From Armatimonadota bacterium (GTDB lineage: Bacteria > Armatimonadota > Zipacnadia > Zipacnadales > VGFC01), in assembly GCA_016869045.1 (NCBI GenBank), contig VGFC01000018.1:1-37309 (forward strand): DNA of 37,309 nucleotides. Reading direction: 5' to 3'. The notes under the pieces are model-generated. The model had not been told where the DNA came from and did no database searches. It worked only from the letters and a program-made list of their open reading frames with translations. A program made the translations under genes and the position numbers. Positions 24,997 to 31,919 of the stretch are shown one piece after another. Positions within the stretch are counted from its first letter, which is position 1. Each line of letters opens with the position of its first letter.

Positions 24997-25704
24997 CTAC
25001 GGGTTGCTCTTCCCCGCTTCGGCTTCCGGAGCCGCCTCGGGAGCTGTCTCCGGCTGTTCGCCTCCGGAGGGTAGAGACGACACGCCGGGCACGACCAGGG
25101 GCGTGTCCACGTCGCCCTGGGCGCCCCTCTTCAGGATCTCGATCCTGTCCGCCAGCGGCTTCACCTCAGCCAAGGCAGCGGTTCTCAGGTCCTTCTGGGC
25201 CGCGGCAACGGCCTCCAGGTACTGGTCATTGCGGTTCTTGAGGTTGGCAGAGGCGTCGCGAAGCTCGCCCTGCAAGTCCACGAGCTGCGGAGACACCCCG
25301 GCCTTGGTCGCGCGTGGTGTCAAGGCCAGTTCGCCCACTTGCTCCGCCGCCCTGTTCAGCGCCTGGATTGCGCTCGCCACATCCGGCGGGTCGCCCTCGA
25401 TCTCTTCCGCCGCGCGGGCGATGTTGTTCTTGGCGGGATCGAGCTGGCCCATCACCTGCTCTTTCTCCAGCTTGCGCGCCGCAGCCGCCTTGTCTTGGCG
25501 GTCCCTTAGGTACAGGACGGCTGTGACCACCAGCGCAAGGACAACGATCACGAGCACGACCGCCCAAACAGCGCCGGACCCGCCCCGAGCAGGCGCCGGA
25601 CCCGCCTTCGGGAGCAGATCGTCGTCAGAAGAGGTGTCTTCGGTGTCGTCGTCTTCAGGCTCCAGGGCCTCGTCCTTGGGTTCGGTGTCCTTTTTCCGAG
25701 GCAT
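24997..25704 (-). CDS. Single-span membrane protein with acidic N-terminus
   Basis: A 235-residue protein of unknown function. A very acidic N-terminal tail (residues 1-35, rich in Asp and Glu) is followed by one membrane helix (about 44-66, GAVWAVVLVIVVLALVVTAV). A region of predicted helices with heptad-like spacing runs to about residue 195, and the end is Pro/Ala/Glu-rich. The topology should be cytoplasmic N-terminus, extracytoplasmic coiled coil. The gene has a perfect sigma-70 consensus promoter and a hairpin at the expected mRNA 5' end. The HEAT-repeat gene follows 125 bp later on the same strand. Confidence 0.7.
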   Translation of the reverse strand: MPRKKDTEPKDEALEPEDDDTEDTSSDDDLLPKAGPAPARGGSGAVWAVVLVIVVLALVVTAVLYLRDRQDKAAAARKLEKEQVMGQLDPAKNNIARAAEEIEGDPPDVASAIQALNRAAEQVGELALTPRATKAGVSPQLVDLQGELRDASANLKNRNDQYLEAVAAAQKDLRTAALAEVKPLADRIEILKRGAQGDVDTPLVVPGVSSLPSGGEQPETAPEAAPEAEAGKSNP

Positions 25705-25730
25705 CCGCGACCCCCCTACGGCGCTATTGG

Positions 25731-25747
25731 GCCCCAGAAGGTGGGGC
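25731..25747 (-). promoter_or_regulatory. Hairpin at the expected 5' end of the mRNA
   Basis: Arms GCCCCA and TGGGGC pair around a 5-nt loop, starting about two bases downstream of the predicted transcription start. Such a 5'-terminal stem can protect an mRNA from 5'-end-dependent decay. It ends 26 bp before the start codon, so it does not cover the ribosome site. Confidence 0.45.
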
Positions 25748-25755
25748 GACGGTGG

Positions 25756-25784
25756 ATTATACCGCCCAGGCAGGCCATTGTCAA
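25756..25784 (-). promoter_or_regulatory. Perfect sigma-70 consensus promoter
   Basis: On the minus strand the sequence is TTGACA, 17 bp, TATAAT: an exact match to both hexamers with ideal spacing, rare in such a GC-rich genome. It lies 52 bp upstream of the start codon at 25704. Confidence 0.85.
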
Positions 25785-25822
25785 CGCGACGAGCTACGCG
25801 CGAACGCTTGTTCGGTGGATGC

Positions 25823-27256
25823 TCACACGGTGGACGCCTTGGACGAGCCCATCCCCCACGGACTCCCGGCCTGGGGCACCATGGGCCTGGGCGGCTCTTC
25901 CCCCGGCGTCAGCGAGGCGAGTAGCTCTATGGATGCGTCCTCGATCATCTGCCCTGCCTCGGGCACGAGCTTACTGCTCAGCGCAAGGCGCGGCTCGTAG
26001 CCGCCCCCCTGCGGGCCCATCGCCTCGGGTGTCGGCACGTAGCCGATGCAGCCGTTCGCCAACTCGACCACCCACGTGTACGGAAAGCGCGACCGCTGCT
26101 TGATGTTCAGGCCGAACTGGCAGAAGTACTCCGCTGGGTTGGCGACATACGCCGCTGGACCGATCTGGATCGCCTGCACCTCGCAAGTAGCCTCCGACTC
26201 CCACCGGTTCTGTTCGTAGAGCAGTAGCACGTCCCGCGCAAAGACCCACTCGGTGTCGTGCGGCGCGTCCGACTTCAGCAGGGCGAGGCACTCCTGGAAG
26301 CGGTCGTCGCTCACCTCGCGCGTCCGGATCGGGAACACGGTCTGCGCCGAGGCCAGGGGCAGCAGTTCGGCCGGCTCGGCGTCGGCGATCACCTTGAGGG
26401 CCTCCGCGCCGACCTTCTGCCCGACGCGCCGGGCCCACTTCTCGCCGAACTCGCTCTCCTGCAGCGAGAGGTTGTTCACCTGCGTTACGTCGCCGCAGGC
26501 GCCGTTCAGGAAGACCACGAGCGAATCGGGGTTCAGCGCGCGCGTGATCGTCTCCCGCATGGTGTAGGGCCAGTCGGCTGAGATCCCGCCGGAGAAGACC
26601 GTGCCGTGGCAGGTGAAGTTCACCACTGCGCCCAGGAACCCACCATCGAGCGACCACGCGCTCAGCACGCCGACCTCGGGGTCCGCGGGACCGGCGGGCC
26701 CGAGGATGTCGGGGTTGCCCTTGCCCGGATGCGTCATCTGCGTCCCGTCGCGCATCTTGAAGCGGCGGTTGAACGCCACCGTCGCCTCGTGGCCGCGGCC
26801 GACCGCCAGCCGCGCCTCCCGCTTCCGCGCATCGGCCAGCGTCACGGCCGTCGCGATCTGGTCCGCGACCTCCCGGAGGTACTCCGGGTCCGGCGCCGTG
26901 GCGTGGTTCTGCGCGAGATCCTCGCAGAACTCGGGGTCGAAGGCCCCCGCGAAGGAGCCGGGCATCGCCCCCTGGCACGGCCCGCCGTTGTGCGTGTGCG
27001 AGGCCCCGACCATGACGTTCGCGCCGGGAATCCCCGTCCGCTCCTCGATGACCCGCCTGGCCGTCTGCACAACGGAGCGCTTGACGGAGAGGTTGTCCAG
27101 CCCTACCAGCGCCACCCGCGTCTCGCCATCGCCGATCACAGCCGCCGTGGCAAGCAGCGGATCGTGGACGTTGCGGCTGAAGGCCTTCGAGAAGCCTCCG
27201 GGCACCTCGCGCCCGATGGCCGGCGTGATGTCTGCGCACGCGAACCCAACCTGCAT
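25823..27256 (-). CDS. Neutral/alkaline ceramidase-like protein
   Basis: The protein has 477 residues. The ATG at 27256 was chosen because GAGGAG lies eight bases upstream; a GTG at 27265 would place the ribosome site too close. It has the N-terminal features of the neutral ceramidase family: VGFACADITPAIG, then HDPLLATAAVI and the zinc ligands in GASHTHNGG and NFTCHGTV. GACGDVTQVNN and an Ala-rich C-terminal part follow. Family members cleave the amide bond of ceramide, but many bacterial members of this wide group act on unknown substrates. There is no signal peptide, unlike secreted ceramidases, and the protein is shorter than animal enzymes. It diverges from the beta-helix gene across a repeat-rich 204-bp spacer. 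Confidence 0.83.
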   Translation of the reverse strand: MQVGFACADITPAIGREVPGGFSKAFSRNVHDPLLATAAVIGDGETRVALVGLDNLSVKRSVVQTARRVIEERTGIPGANVMVGASHTHNGGPCQGAMPGSFAGAFDPEFCEDLAQNHATAPDPEYLREVADQIATAVTLADARKREARLAVGRGHEATVAFNRRFKMRDGTQMTHPGKGNPDILGPAGPADPEVGVLSAWSLDGGFLGAVVNFTCHGTVFSGGISADWPYTMRETITRALNPDSLVVFLNGACGDVTQVNNLSLQESEFGEKWARRVGQKVGAEALKVIADAEPAELLPLASAQTVFPIRTREVSDDRFQECLALLKSDAPHDTEWVFARDVLLLYEQNRWESEATCEVQAIQIGPAAYVANPAEYFCQFGLNIKQRSRFPYTWVVELANGCIGYVPTPEAMGPQGGGYEPRLALSSKLVPEAGQMIEDASIELLASLTPGEEPPRPMVPQAGSPWGMGSSKASTV

Positions 27257-27324
27257 GGCGATCACTCCTCAGATGAGCGGTCCGGGGCCGGCCGTTCACC
27301 CTCTCTCCAGGCGTTCCCTCCTGC

Positions 27325-27385
27325 GGGACACCGGGGGACACCACTCGGGACACAAGGGGACACGATTGCATCGTGTCCCCCGGTG
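27325..27385. repeat. Phased GGGACAC array with overlapping hairpins
   Basis: GGGACAC occurs four times in direct orientation at 27325, 27335, 27347 and 27357, with start-to-start spacings of 10, 12 and 10 bp. One inverted copy (GTGTCCC) lies at 27373. Two hairpins compete for the same right arm: an 11-bp perfect stem 27356-27366 with 27370-27380, and a 13-bp perfect stem 27329-27341 with 27373-27385. It lies between two divergent starts (27256 and 27461), the usual place for an operator. A REP-like origin is the alternative. Confidence 0.75.
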
Positions 27386-27460
27386 TGACCCGGAAGGGAC
27401 CGCCTTGCCCCAGGCCGAAGATGCGGACCAGACTCTGCTCGGGAGAGTGAGGGACGGCCG

Positions 27461-29368
27461 ATGCGCAACGCCATTCGCGTGCTTCTGGGGGTGCTCCTGA
27501 TGTCCGGCTCCGCCTTCGGCGCGATGTACCACGTCTCCAACGCCGGCTCCGACGACAACGACGGCCTCACGCCGCAGACCGCCTGGGCGTCGCTGGGGCG
27601 GGTGAACCTCGGGCCCTACCAGCCTGGCGACTCCATCCTCTTCCGGCGGGGCGACTCCTGGCGCGGGCAGCTCCTACCGCAGAGCGGAAGCGAGGAGGGG
27701 TACGTCATCTACGGGGCCTACGGCGAGGGTCCCAAGCCGCTCCTCCTGGGCTCCATCGCGAAAAACAGCCCCGACGACTGGACGGACGAGGGGAACGGAA
27801 TCTGGTCCACGGGGGGAGCCGTGAAGGTGCTCGGCGAGACCCTCCCCGAAGGCGCTACAGATACGCTGGAGTGGCACCTGTACTGCGAGGGCGGTGCACA
27901 GGCGACGGGCGCGCGGGACGAGACCGACTTCGACTCCGCGCCCGCGAGCTACCGCGTCGAGTGCGCGAGCACCGGCAAGAATGGCAGCGACATCCAGCTC
28001 TATCTCGGCCCGCTCCACATCGAGCGCGGCCGGCTCTACGAACTGACCTTCCGGGCCAAGTGCACGCAGCCGTTTCGCCTGAACATGCCGCACATGATGA
28101 TGATGAACGCGCCGTGGACCGCCTACTCGGGCGGGACGGGCACCTGCGACGTGGGAGAGGACTGGACGACCTGCTCGCAGCTCTACCTCGCGAACACGAC
28201 CGCCGACGACACGCGCCTGACGTGCTACCTCGGCGCCGCGCTGCCCGCCCAGAGCGTACTCCACATCGACAGCGTCAGCCTCGCGGAGTGCGACGGGGGC
28301 GGCTGGCTGCCTGCCGATGTCGGCAACATCATCTTCAACGAGGGCGAGACCTGTGGCGTCAAGGTGTGGAACGAGGAGGACCTCAAGGAGCCCGGCCAGT
28401 ACTGGTATGACGAGGCCCGTCACCTCGTGAAGCTCGTCTGCGCGAAGAACCCCGCCGAGCAGTACCGCAGCATCGAGCTGGCGATTCGCGAGCACATGAT
28501 CCTCCAGAGCAACCGGAGCTACGTAATCTACGAGAACCTCAAGCTCCTCTACGGCGGCGCGCACGGCATCGGCGGCGGCAGCACGCACCACATCATCGTG
28601 CGAGGCTGCGACTTCGGCTTCATCGGCGGGGGTGACCAGATGGGCGGCGACCGCACTGTGCGCTTCGGCAACGGCGTCGAGTTCTGGGGCGCCGCCCACG
28701 ACAACCTTGTCGAACGCTGCCGCTTCTGGGAGATCTACGACGCCGCCCTCACCAACCAGAGCGGCGGCCCCGAGACCCCGCAGTACAACCTCATCTACCG
28801 CAACAACGTGATCTGGAACTCCGAGTACTCGTTCGAGTACTGGAACCGCCCCGAGGCCTCCGAGACCTACAACGTGCAGTTCATCCACAACACCTGCGTG
28901 AATGCCGGCCACGGCTGGGGCCATGCCCAGCGCCCCGACCCCTCCGGCCGGCACCTGTGCTTCTACAACAGCCCCGCCCGCGCGCACGACATCGTGGTCA
29001 GCAACAACATCCTCTTCGAGGCGAAGTCCCACGCGTTCTACGCGCCCGGCTGGACCAACGAGCAGATCGACGCCCTCGTCATGGACCACAACTGCTGGTA
29101 CCAGGCCGAGGGCGTGATGATCGACCTCAAGGACTCACCCTACACGATGGCCGACTTCGCGAAGTACCAAGCCGAGCGCCACAAGGAACCCCACTCCCTC
29201 TGCGCCGACCCGCTGTTCGTCGATCCCGCGCACCTCGACTTCCGCCTCCGCCCCGGCTCCCCGTGCATCGACGCCGGCGCAGACCTCGGCGTCAAGGACG
29301 ACTGCGGCGGCGTCCAACGGCCGCACGGCAAGGCGTCGGATATGGGGGCGCATGAGGCCAAGGCGTAG
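27461..29368 (+). CDS. Secreted right-handed parallel beta-helix protein
   Basis: The protein has 635 residues. The ATG has GAGGGA seven bases upstream and opens a signal peptide (MRNAIRVLLGVLLMSGSAFGA). Mature residues begin YHVSNAGSDDNDGLTPQTAWASL, the start typical of DUF1565/beta-helix carbohydrate-active proteins (pectate-lyase-like fold). An inserted beta-sandwich region (about residues 130-275) looks like a carbohydrate-binding module. The helix coils resume with YVIYENLKLLYGGAHGIGGG and NLVERCRFWEIYDAALTNQSG. The C-terminus ends FRLRPGSPCIDAGADLGVKDDCGG, common in secreted beta-helix proteins. It could be a polysaccharide lyase or hydrolase, but the catalytic residues cannot be assigned. 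The 216 bp that follow hold no gene I can support. Confidence 0.8.
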   Translation: MRNAIRVLLGVLLMSGSAFGAMYHVSNAGSDDNDGLTPQTAWASLGRVNLGPYQPGDSILFRRGDSWRGQLLPQSGSEEGYVIYGAYGEGPKPLLLGSIAKNSPDDWTDEGNGIWSTGGAVKVLGETLPEGATDTLEWHLYCEGGAQATGARDETDFDSAPASYRVECASTGKNGSDIQLYLGPLHIERGRLYELTFRAKCTQPFRLNMPHMMMMNAPWTAYSGGTGTCDVGEDWTTCSQLYLANTTADDTRLTCYLGAALPAQSVLHIDSVSLAECDGGGWLPADVGNIIFNEGETCGVKVWNEEDLKEPGQYWYDEARHLVKLVCAKNPAEQYRSIELAIREHMILQSNRSYVIYENLKLLYGGAHGIGGGSTHHIIVRGCDFGFIGGGDQMGGDRTVRFGNGVEFWGAAHDNLVERCRFWEIYDAALTNQSGGPETPQYNLIYRNNVIWNSEYSFEYWNRPEASETYNVQFIHNTCVNAGHGWGHAQRPDPSGRHLCFYNSPARAHDIVVSNNILFEAKSHAFYAPGWTNEQIDALVMDHNCWYQAEGVMIDLKDSPYTMADFAKYQAERHKEPHSLCADPLFVDPAHLDFRLRPGSPCIDAGADLGVKDDCGGVQRPHGKASDMGAHEAKA

Positions 29369-29584
29369 CTCGCCCTCCGGGCGTGCGCCAACCCTTGAGT
29401 CCACTCGGTCCAGAGCTTGCGGACGGGGTACCGCGCAGGGCACGCTCCGTGAGGGCCTACATTGGGACAGCGCGAGGCGGCGAGAAGGAGATATCGCGCG
29501 ATTCGTCGAACTCCCGCGTGCAGAAGTGAGCAATGCCTACGACATCGACGGTTGCACTCTGGGCCACGAGGAGGTGCACCAGAG

Positions 29585-30070
29585 ATGAGGATGAGAGCAG
29601 GGAATGCTGCCGCATTCGTCAATCGGTACGCGAAACGGAAAGGTTGGTTCATCGGGCACTTCATCACTGAACGGGGGCGGGGTGACCCTGGACGCACCAG
29701 TGACGTCGAGGTGAAGTGGGGTGTGCACCAGAAAGAGGAGCCAAAGGGCAAGTGGACCAGCGATGCGGCCACCACGATGAGCATTCTGGTTCGCGGGCGC
29801 TTCCGGATCACCTTTGGCGAGGCGAGGGCGGCGCCAAAGGGCCGTGCAGACGCAGGCCCTCCACAGGTGAAGCCGTCGACTGTCAGGAAGAGGGTGCTCA
29901 GGAAGCCGGGGGACTACGCGATATGGGGTCCAGGGGTCGCGCACACATGGGCGGCGCTGGAGAACGATACGGTGGTCCTCACGGTGCGATGGCCCAGCCG
30001 ACGCCCTCCGACCACGCAGGTCACAGGGCCCCGGCGGGCCGCACCAGCGCCTTCGAGGCGGGGACGATAG
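29585..30070 (+). CDS. Cupin-fold small protein
   Basis: This 161-residue protein begins at the ATG at 29585 with GAGGAGGTG ahead of it. The core MSILVRGRFRITF, then RKPGDYAIWGPGVAHTWAAL and VVLTVRWPS is a cupin jelly roll. The N-terminal part, GWFIGHFITERG followed by DVEVKWGVHQK, forms a conserved first strand pair in this subfamily. Only one clear metal-type His is seen in the second motif (His120), so metal binding is uncertain. The C-terminal 20 residues are basic and Pro/Arg-rich. It is followed 48 bp later by a TIR-like gene. It may be a sensor or a modifying partner; function unknown. Confidence 0.7.
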   Translation: MRMRAGNAAAFVNRYAKRKGWFIGHFITERGRGDPGRTSDVEVKWGVHQKEEPKGKWTSDAATTMSILVRGRFRITFGEARAAPKGRADAGPPQVKPSTVRKRVLRKPGDYAIWGPGVAHTWAALENDTVVLTVRWPSRRPPTTQVTGPRRAAPAPSRRGR

Positions 30071-30118
30071 GGGCCTGAGGCATGGGAGCGCCAGTATGCT
30101 CCGGTAAGGAGGCACGCT

Positions 30119-31045
30119 GTGGACTGCGACCAGCCGCGGGCCAGAGTGTTCATCAGTTGCGGCCAGGCGAGTGGTGAAGAGCGGCAGATCGCGGACGCGG
30201 TGCGCGACAGGCTCCGTGACGCGGGGTATGAGCCCTACGTTGCCGTCCGGGAGCAATCGCTCTTAGGGCTGCAAGAGAACCTCTTCGCCCGGCTCCGTGA
30301 CTCGGAGTACTTCGTCTTCATTGACTTCCGACGCGAGCGGCTCTCCGTGGACGGAGGTGAGGAGACGTATCGAGGTTCGCTGTTCGCCAATCAGGAGTTG
30401 GCCATCGCCTCCTACCTGCGCATACAGCCCGTGGTTCTGCAGGAGCAGGGCGTGGCTCCCCTGGACGGGATGCTGGGGGCGATGCAGGCCAACGCATCGC
30501 AGTTCGCCCCGGCTAGCCGCGGCGAAGTGCCCGACTTGGTGGTACGCCAGGTGGAGGCCGCGAAGTGGAGCCCCAAGTGGCGGAGGGAGTTGCGACTGCT
30601 TGTCCCTGCCGAGGCCCATCAGGACGCCAACTACAAGGCCGCGCAGCCGATGCGTTACTTCCACGTCGAGGTCCGCAACCTGCACTGCTCCCAACCCGCG
30701 GTCAATTGCCTTGCGTACGTGGAGCGCGTTCACCTTCGGCACTCTGGCCCTTCATTCGAGTCGGAACCGGTGCCCGCAAAGTGGGCGGGGTCCATCGTGC
30801 CCGTTGCGTGCATCCCTCCGGGTCGGGCGTGCAAGCTGGACGCCTTCCAGGTCTTCCACGACAGCCCGCGGCAGCCCCACTTCATCAACCCTCACACGGA
30901 CGCCCACTTCCGGCCTGACCCCGCGCGGGCGGACGACTACCGGCTCACCTTCAGCGTCGTCTCAGCGAACTTGGCCGTCGCCTCAGCCAGTTTCGACGTC
31001 CACGTCGGGAACGGTCTGAACGACGCGCGCCTCGAACCCGTATGA
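30119..31045 (+). CDS. TIR-like domain protein with beta-rich C-terminal domain
   Basis: The protein has 308 residues with a GTG start; AAGGAGG lies six bases upstream, fixing the start. Residues 8-130 have a TIR-like flavodoxin-like order. VFISCGQ opens the first strand, followed by IADAVRDRLRDAGYEPYVAVREQ and then FARLRDSEYFVFIDF. RGSLFANQELAIASYL follows, where Glu93 is in the position of the catalytic Glu of NAD-cleaving TIR domains. Later comes LDGMLGAMQANASQF. Residues about 150-308 look like an immunoglobulin-like or other beta domain and contain no membrane helix. TIR proteins in bacteria often degrade NAD in anti-phage or toxin systems, but enzyme activity here is inferred. It is preceded by a cupin gene. 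Confidence 0.68.
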   Translation: MDCDQPRARVFISCGQASGEERQIADAVRDRLRDAGYEPYVAVREQSLLGLQENLFARLRDSEYFVFIDFRRERLSVDGGEETYRGSLFANQELAIASYLRIQPVVLQEQGVAPLDGMLGAMQANASQFAPASRGEVPDLVVRQVEAAKWSPKWRRELRLLVPAEAHQDANYKAAQPMRYFHVEVRNLHCSQPAVNCLAYVERVHLRHSGPSFESEPVPAKWAGSIVPVACIPPGRACKLDAFQVFHDSPRQPHFINPHTDAHFRPDPARADDYRLTFSVVSANLAVASASFDVHVGNGLNDARLEPV

Positions 31046-31074
31046 AGCGGGGAGCCCCATGTCCAGTAGCAGTC

Positions 31075-31314
31075 TCACGGCACGCCCACGGGCGGCAGGG
31101 GCGCCCACCGGTCCTCCACCATGCTCGCCGCGTACTCCAGTGCCTGGCGGATGTCCTCGTCCTCCACCTCCGGGTAGTCCTCGCGGAGCACTGCGCGGTC
31201 CAGGCCCTGAGCGGCGAGTGACACGACCCGCTTGACGGTCAGCCTCATGCCCCGAATGTAGGGCTGCCCGTTCATGACCCGAGGGTCAGCCGTGATGCGG
31301 TCGAACGTTCCCAT
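31075..31314 (-). CDS. DUF433 (antitoxin-like) protein
   Basis: A 79-residue protein starting at the ATG at 31314 with GAGAGG close upstream. The sequence FDRITADPRVMNGQPYIRGMRLTVKRVVSLAAQG, followed by LREDYPEVEDEDIRQALEYA, is the DUF433 signature: a small winged/helix-turn-helix-like domain. It is usually the antitoxin of a DUF5615 PIN-like nuclease. No such toxin gene lies next to it; the neighbour is an unrelated conserved hypothetical. It is therefore an orphan or has a non-canonical partner. It has its own good promoter at 31340-31368. Confidence 0.9.
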   Translation of the reverse strand: MGTFDRITADPRVMNGQPYIRGMRLTVKRVVSLAAQGLDRAVLREDYPEVEDEDIRQALEYAASMVEDRWAPLPPVGVP

Positions 31315-31339
31315 GGCGATCACCTCTCTGCGCAAGCCC

Positions 31340-31368
31340 ATCGTACCCAGGCGCGGCGCGCTCGTCAA
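31340..31368 (-). promoter_or_regulatory. Sigma-70 promoter of the DUF433 gene
   Basis: Minus-strand TTGACG, 17-bp spacer, TACGAT. The -35 matches 5 of 6 bases and the -10 matches 4 of 6. Transcription would start about 20 bp before the start codon at 31314. Confidence 0.55.
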
Positions 31369-31427
31369 GGCGGCTCCGACTTGCGAGCAGGGGGGCCGGT
31401 CGCCGCAGGCGGGGCCCGGCACCGCCT

Positions 31428-31859
31428 TCACTGCAGGTATAGCTGTGCGATGAGGATGAAGGCGTCCTCCAGCGCGATTCCATCACCGAAGTAGCAAGGC
31501 TCGTATCGCTCGCCGCTGTAGGTGTACATTGCCACTGCCCACACGTCCTCGCTGCCGACGTACCCCAGGCGACAGAGGTGAAGCGGCGTGTCCCGCATCC
31601 GCTCCAGGTACTCCTCCGGCGTCTCGCTGCAACCGGGCCATGGGAAGCCGGCGGGCAGCTCCGGCTCCTGGTAGGCATCGACGTAGCAATGGGCCCCGCG
31701 AAAACGCACGTCGAGGCGAGCGTACTTGCCGGCGAAGTTGGCCTCGGCACAGGCGATGAGACGGTGTCGGACACGCTCCTGCACACCGGCGGGCACCCTC
31801 TGCCCTCCGGCCCGGGAGGGCCGCCCCGGCTTTCCCCAGTACCCACGATGTGGAGTCAT
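31428..31859 (-). CDS. Conserved hypothetical protein
   Basis: The protein has 143 residues from the ATG at 31859, preceded by GGGGAGG. After a basic Gly/Pro-rich start, the conserved region contains RFRGAHCYVDAYQEPELP, then TPEEYLERMRDTPLHLCRLGYVG and WAVAMYTYSGERYEPCYFGDG. This pattern recurs in uncharacterised proteins of many bacteria, often in regions with toxin-antitoxin genes. It carries several Cys and aromatic residues but no known motif. It is transcribed in the same direction as the DUF433 gene and precedes it by 113 bp; each may have its own promoter. Function unknown. Confidence 0.65.
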   Translation of the reverse strand: MTPHRGYWGKPGRPSRAGGQRVPAGVQERVRHRLIACAEANFAGKYARLDVRFRGAHCYVDAYQEPELPAGFPWPGCSETPEEYLERMRDTPLHLCRLGYVGSEDVWAVAMYTYSGERYEPCYFGDGIALEDAFILIAQLYLQ

Positions 31860-31919
31860 GGCACGCCTCCCCGCTGGCAGCTCTCCGGATGGTCCAGCCA
31901 ACCGACTGCAGTCTGTCCC

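Noticed and set aside
29352-29588. Plus-strand frame whose TGA overlaps the cupin ATG
   Set aside because: The last 30 residues look somewhat protein-like, but no start with a ribosome site is convincing and no domain is recognised. It may be a relic; left out as a gene.
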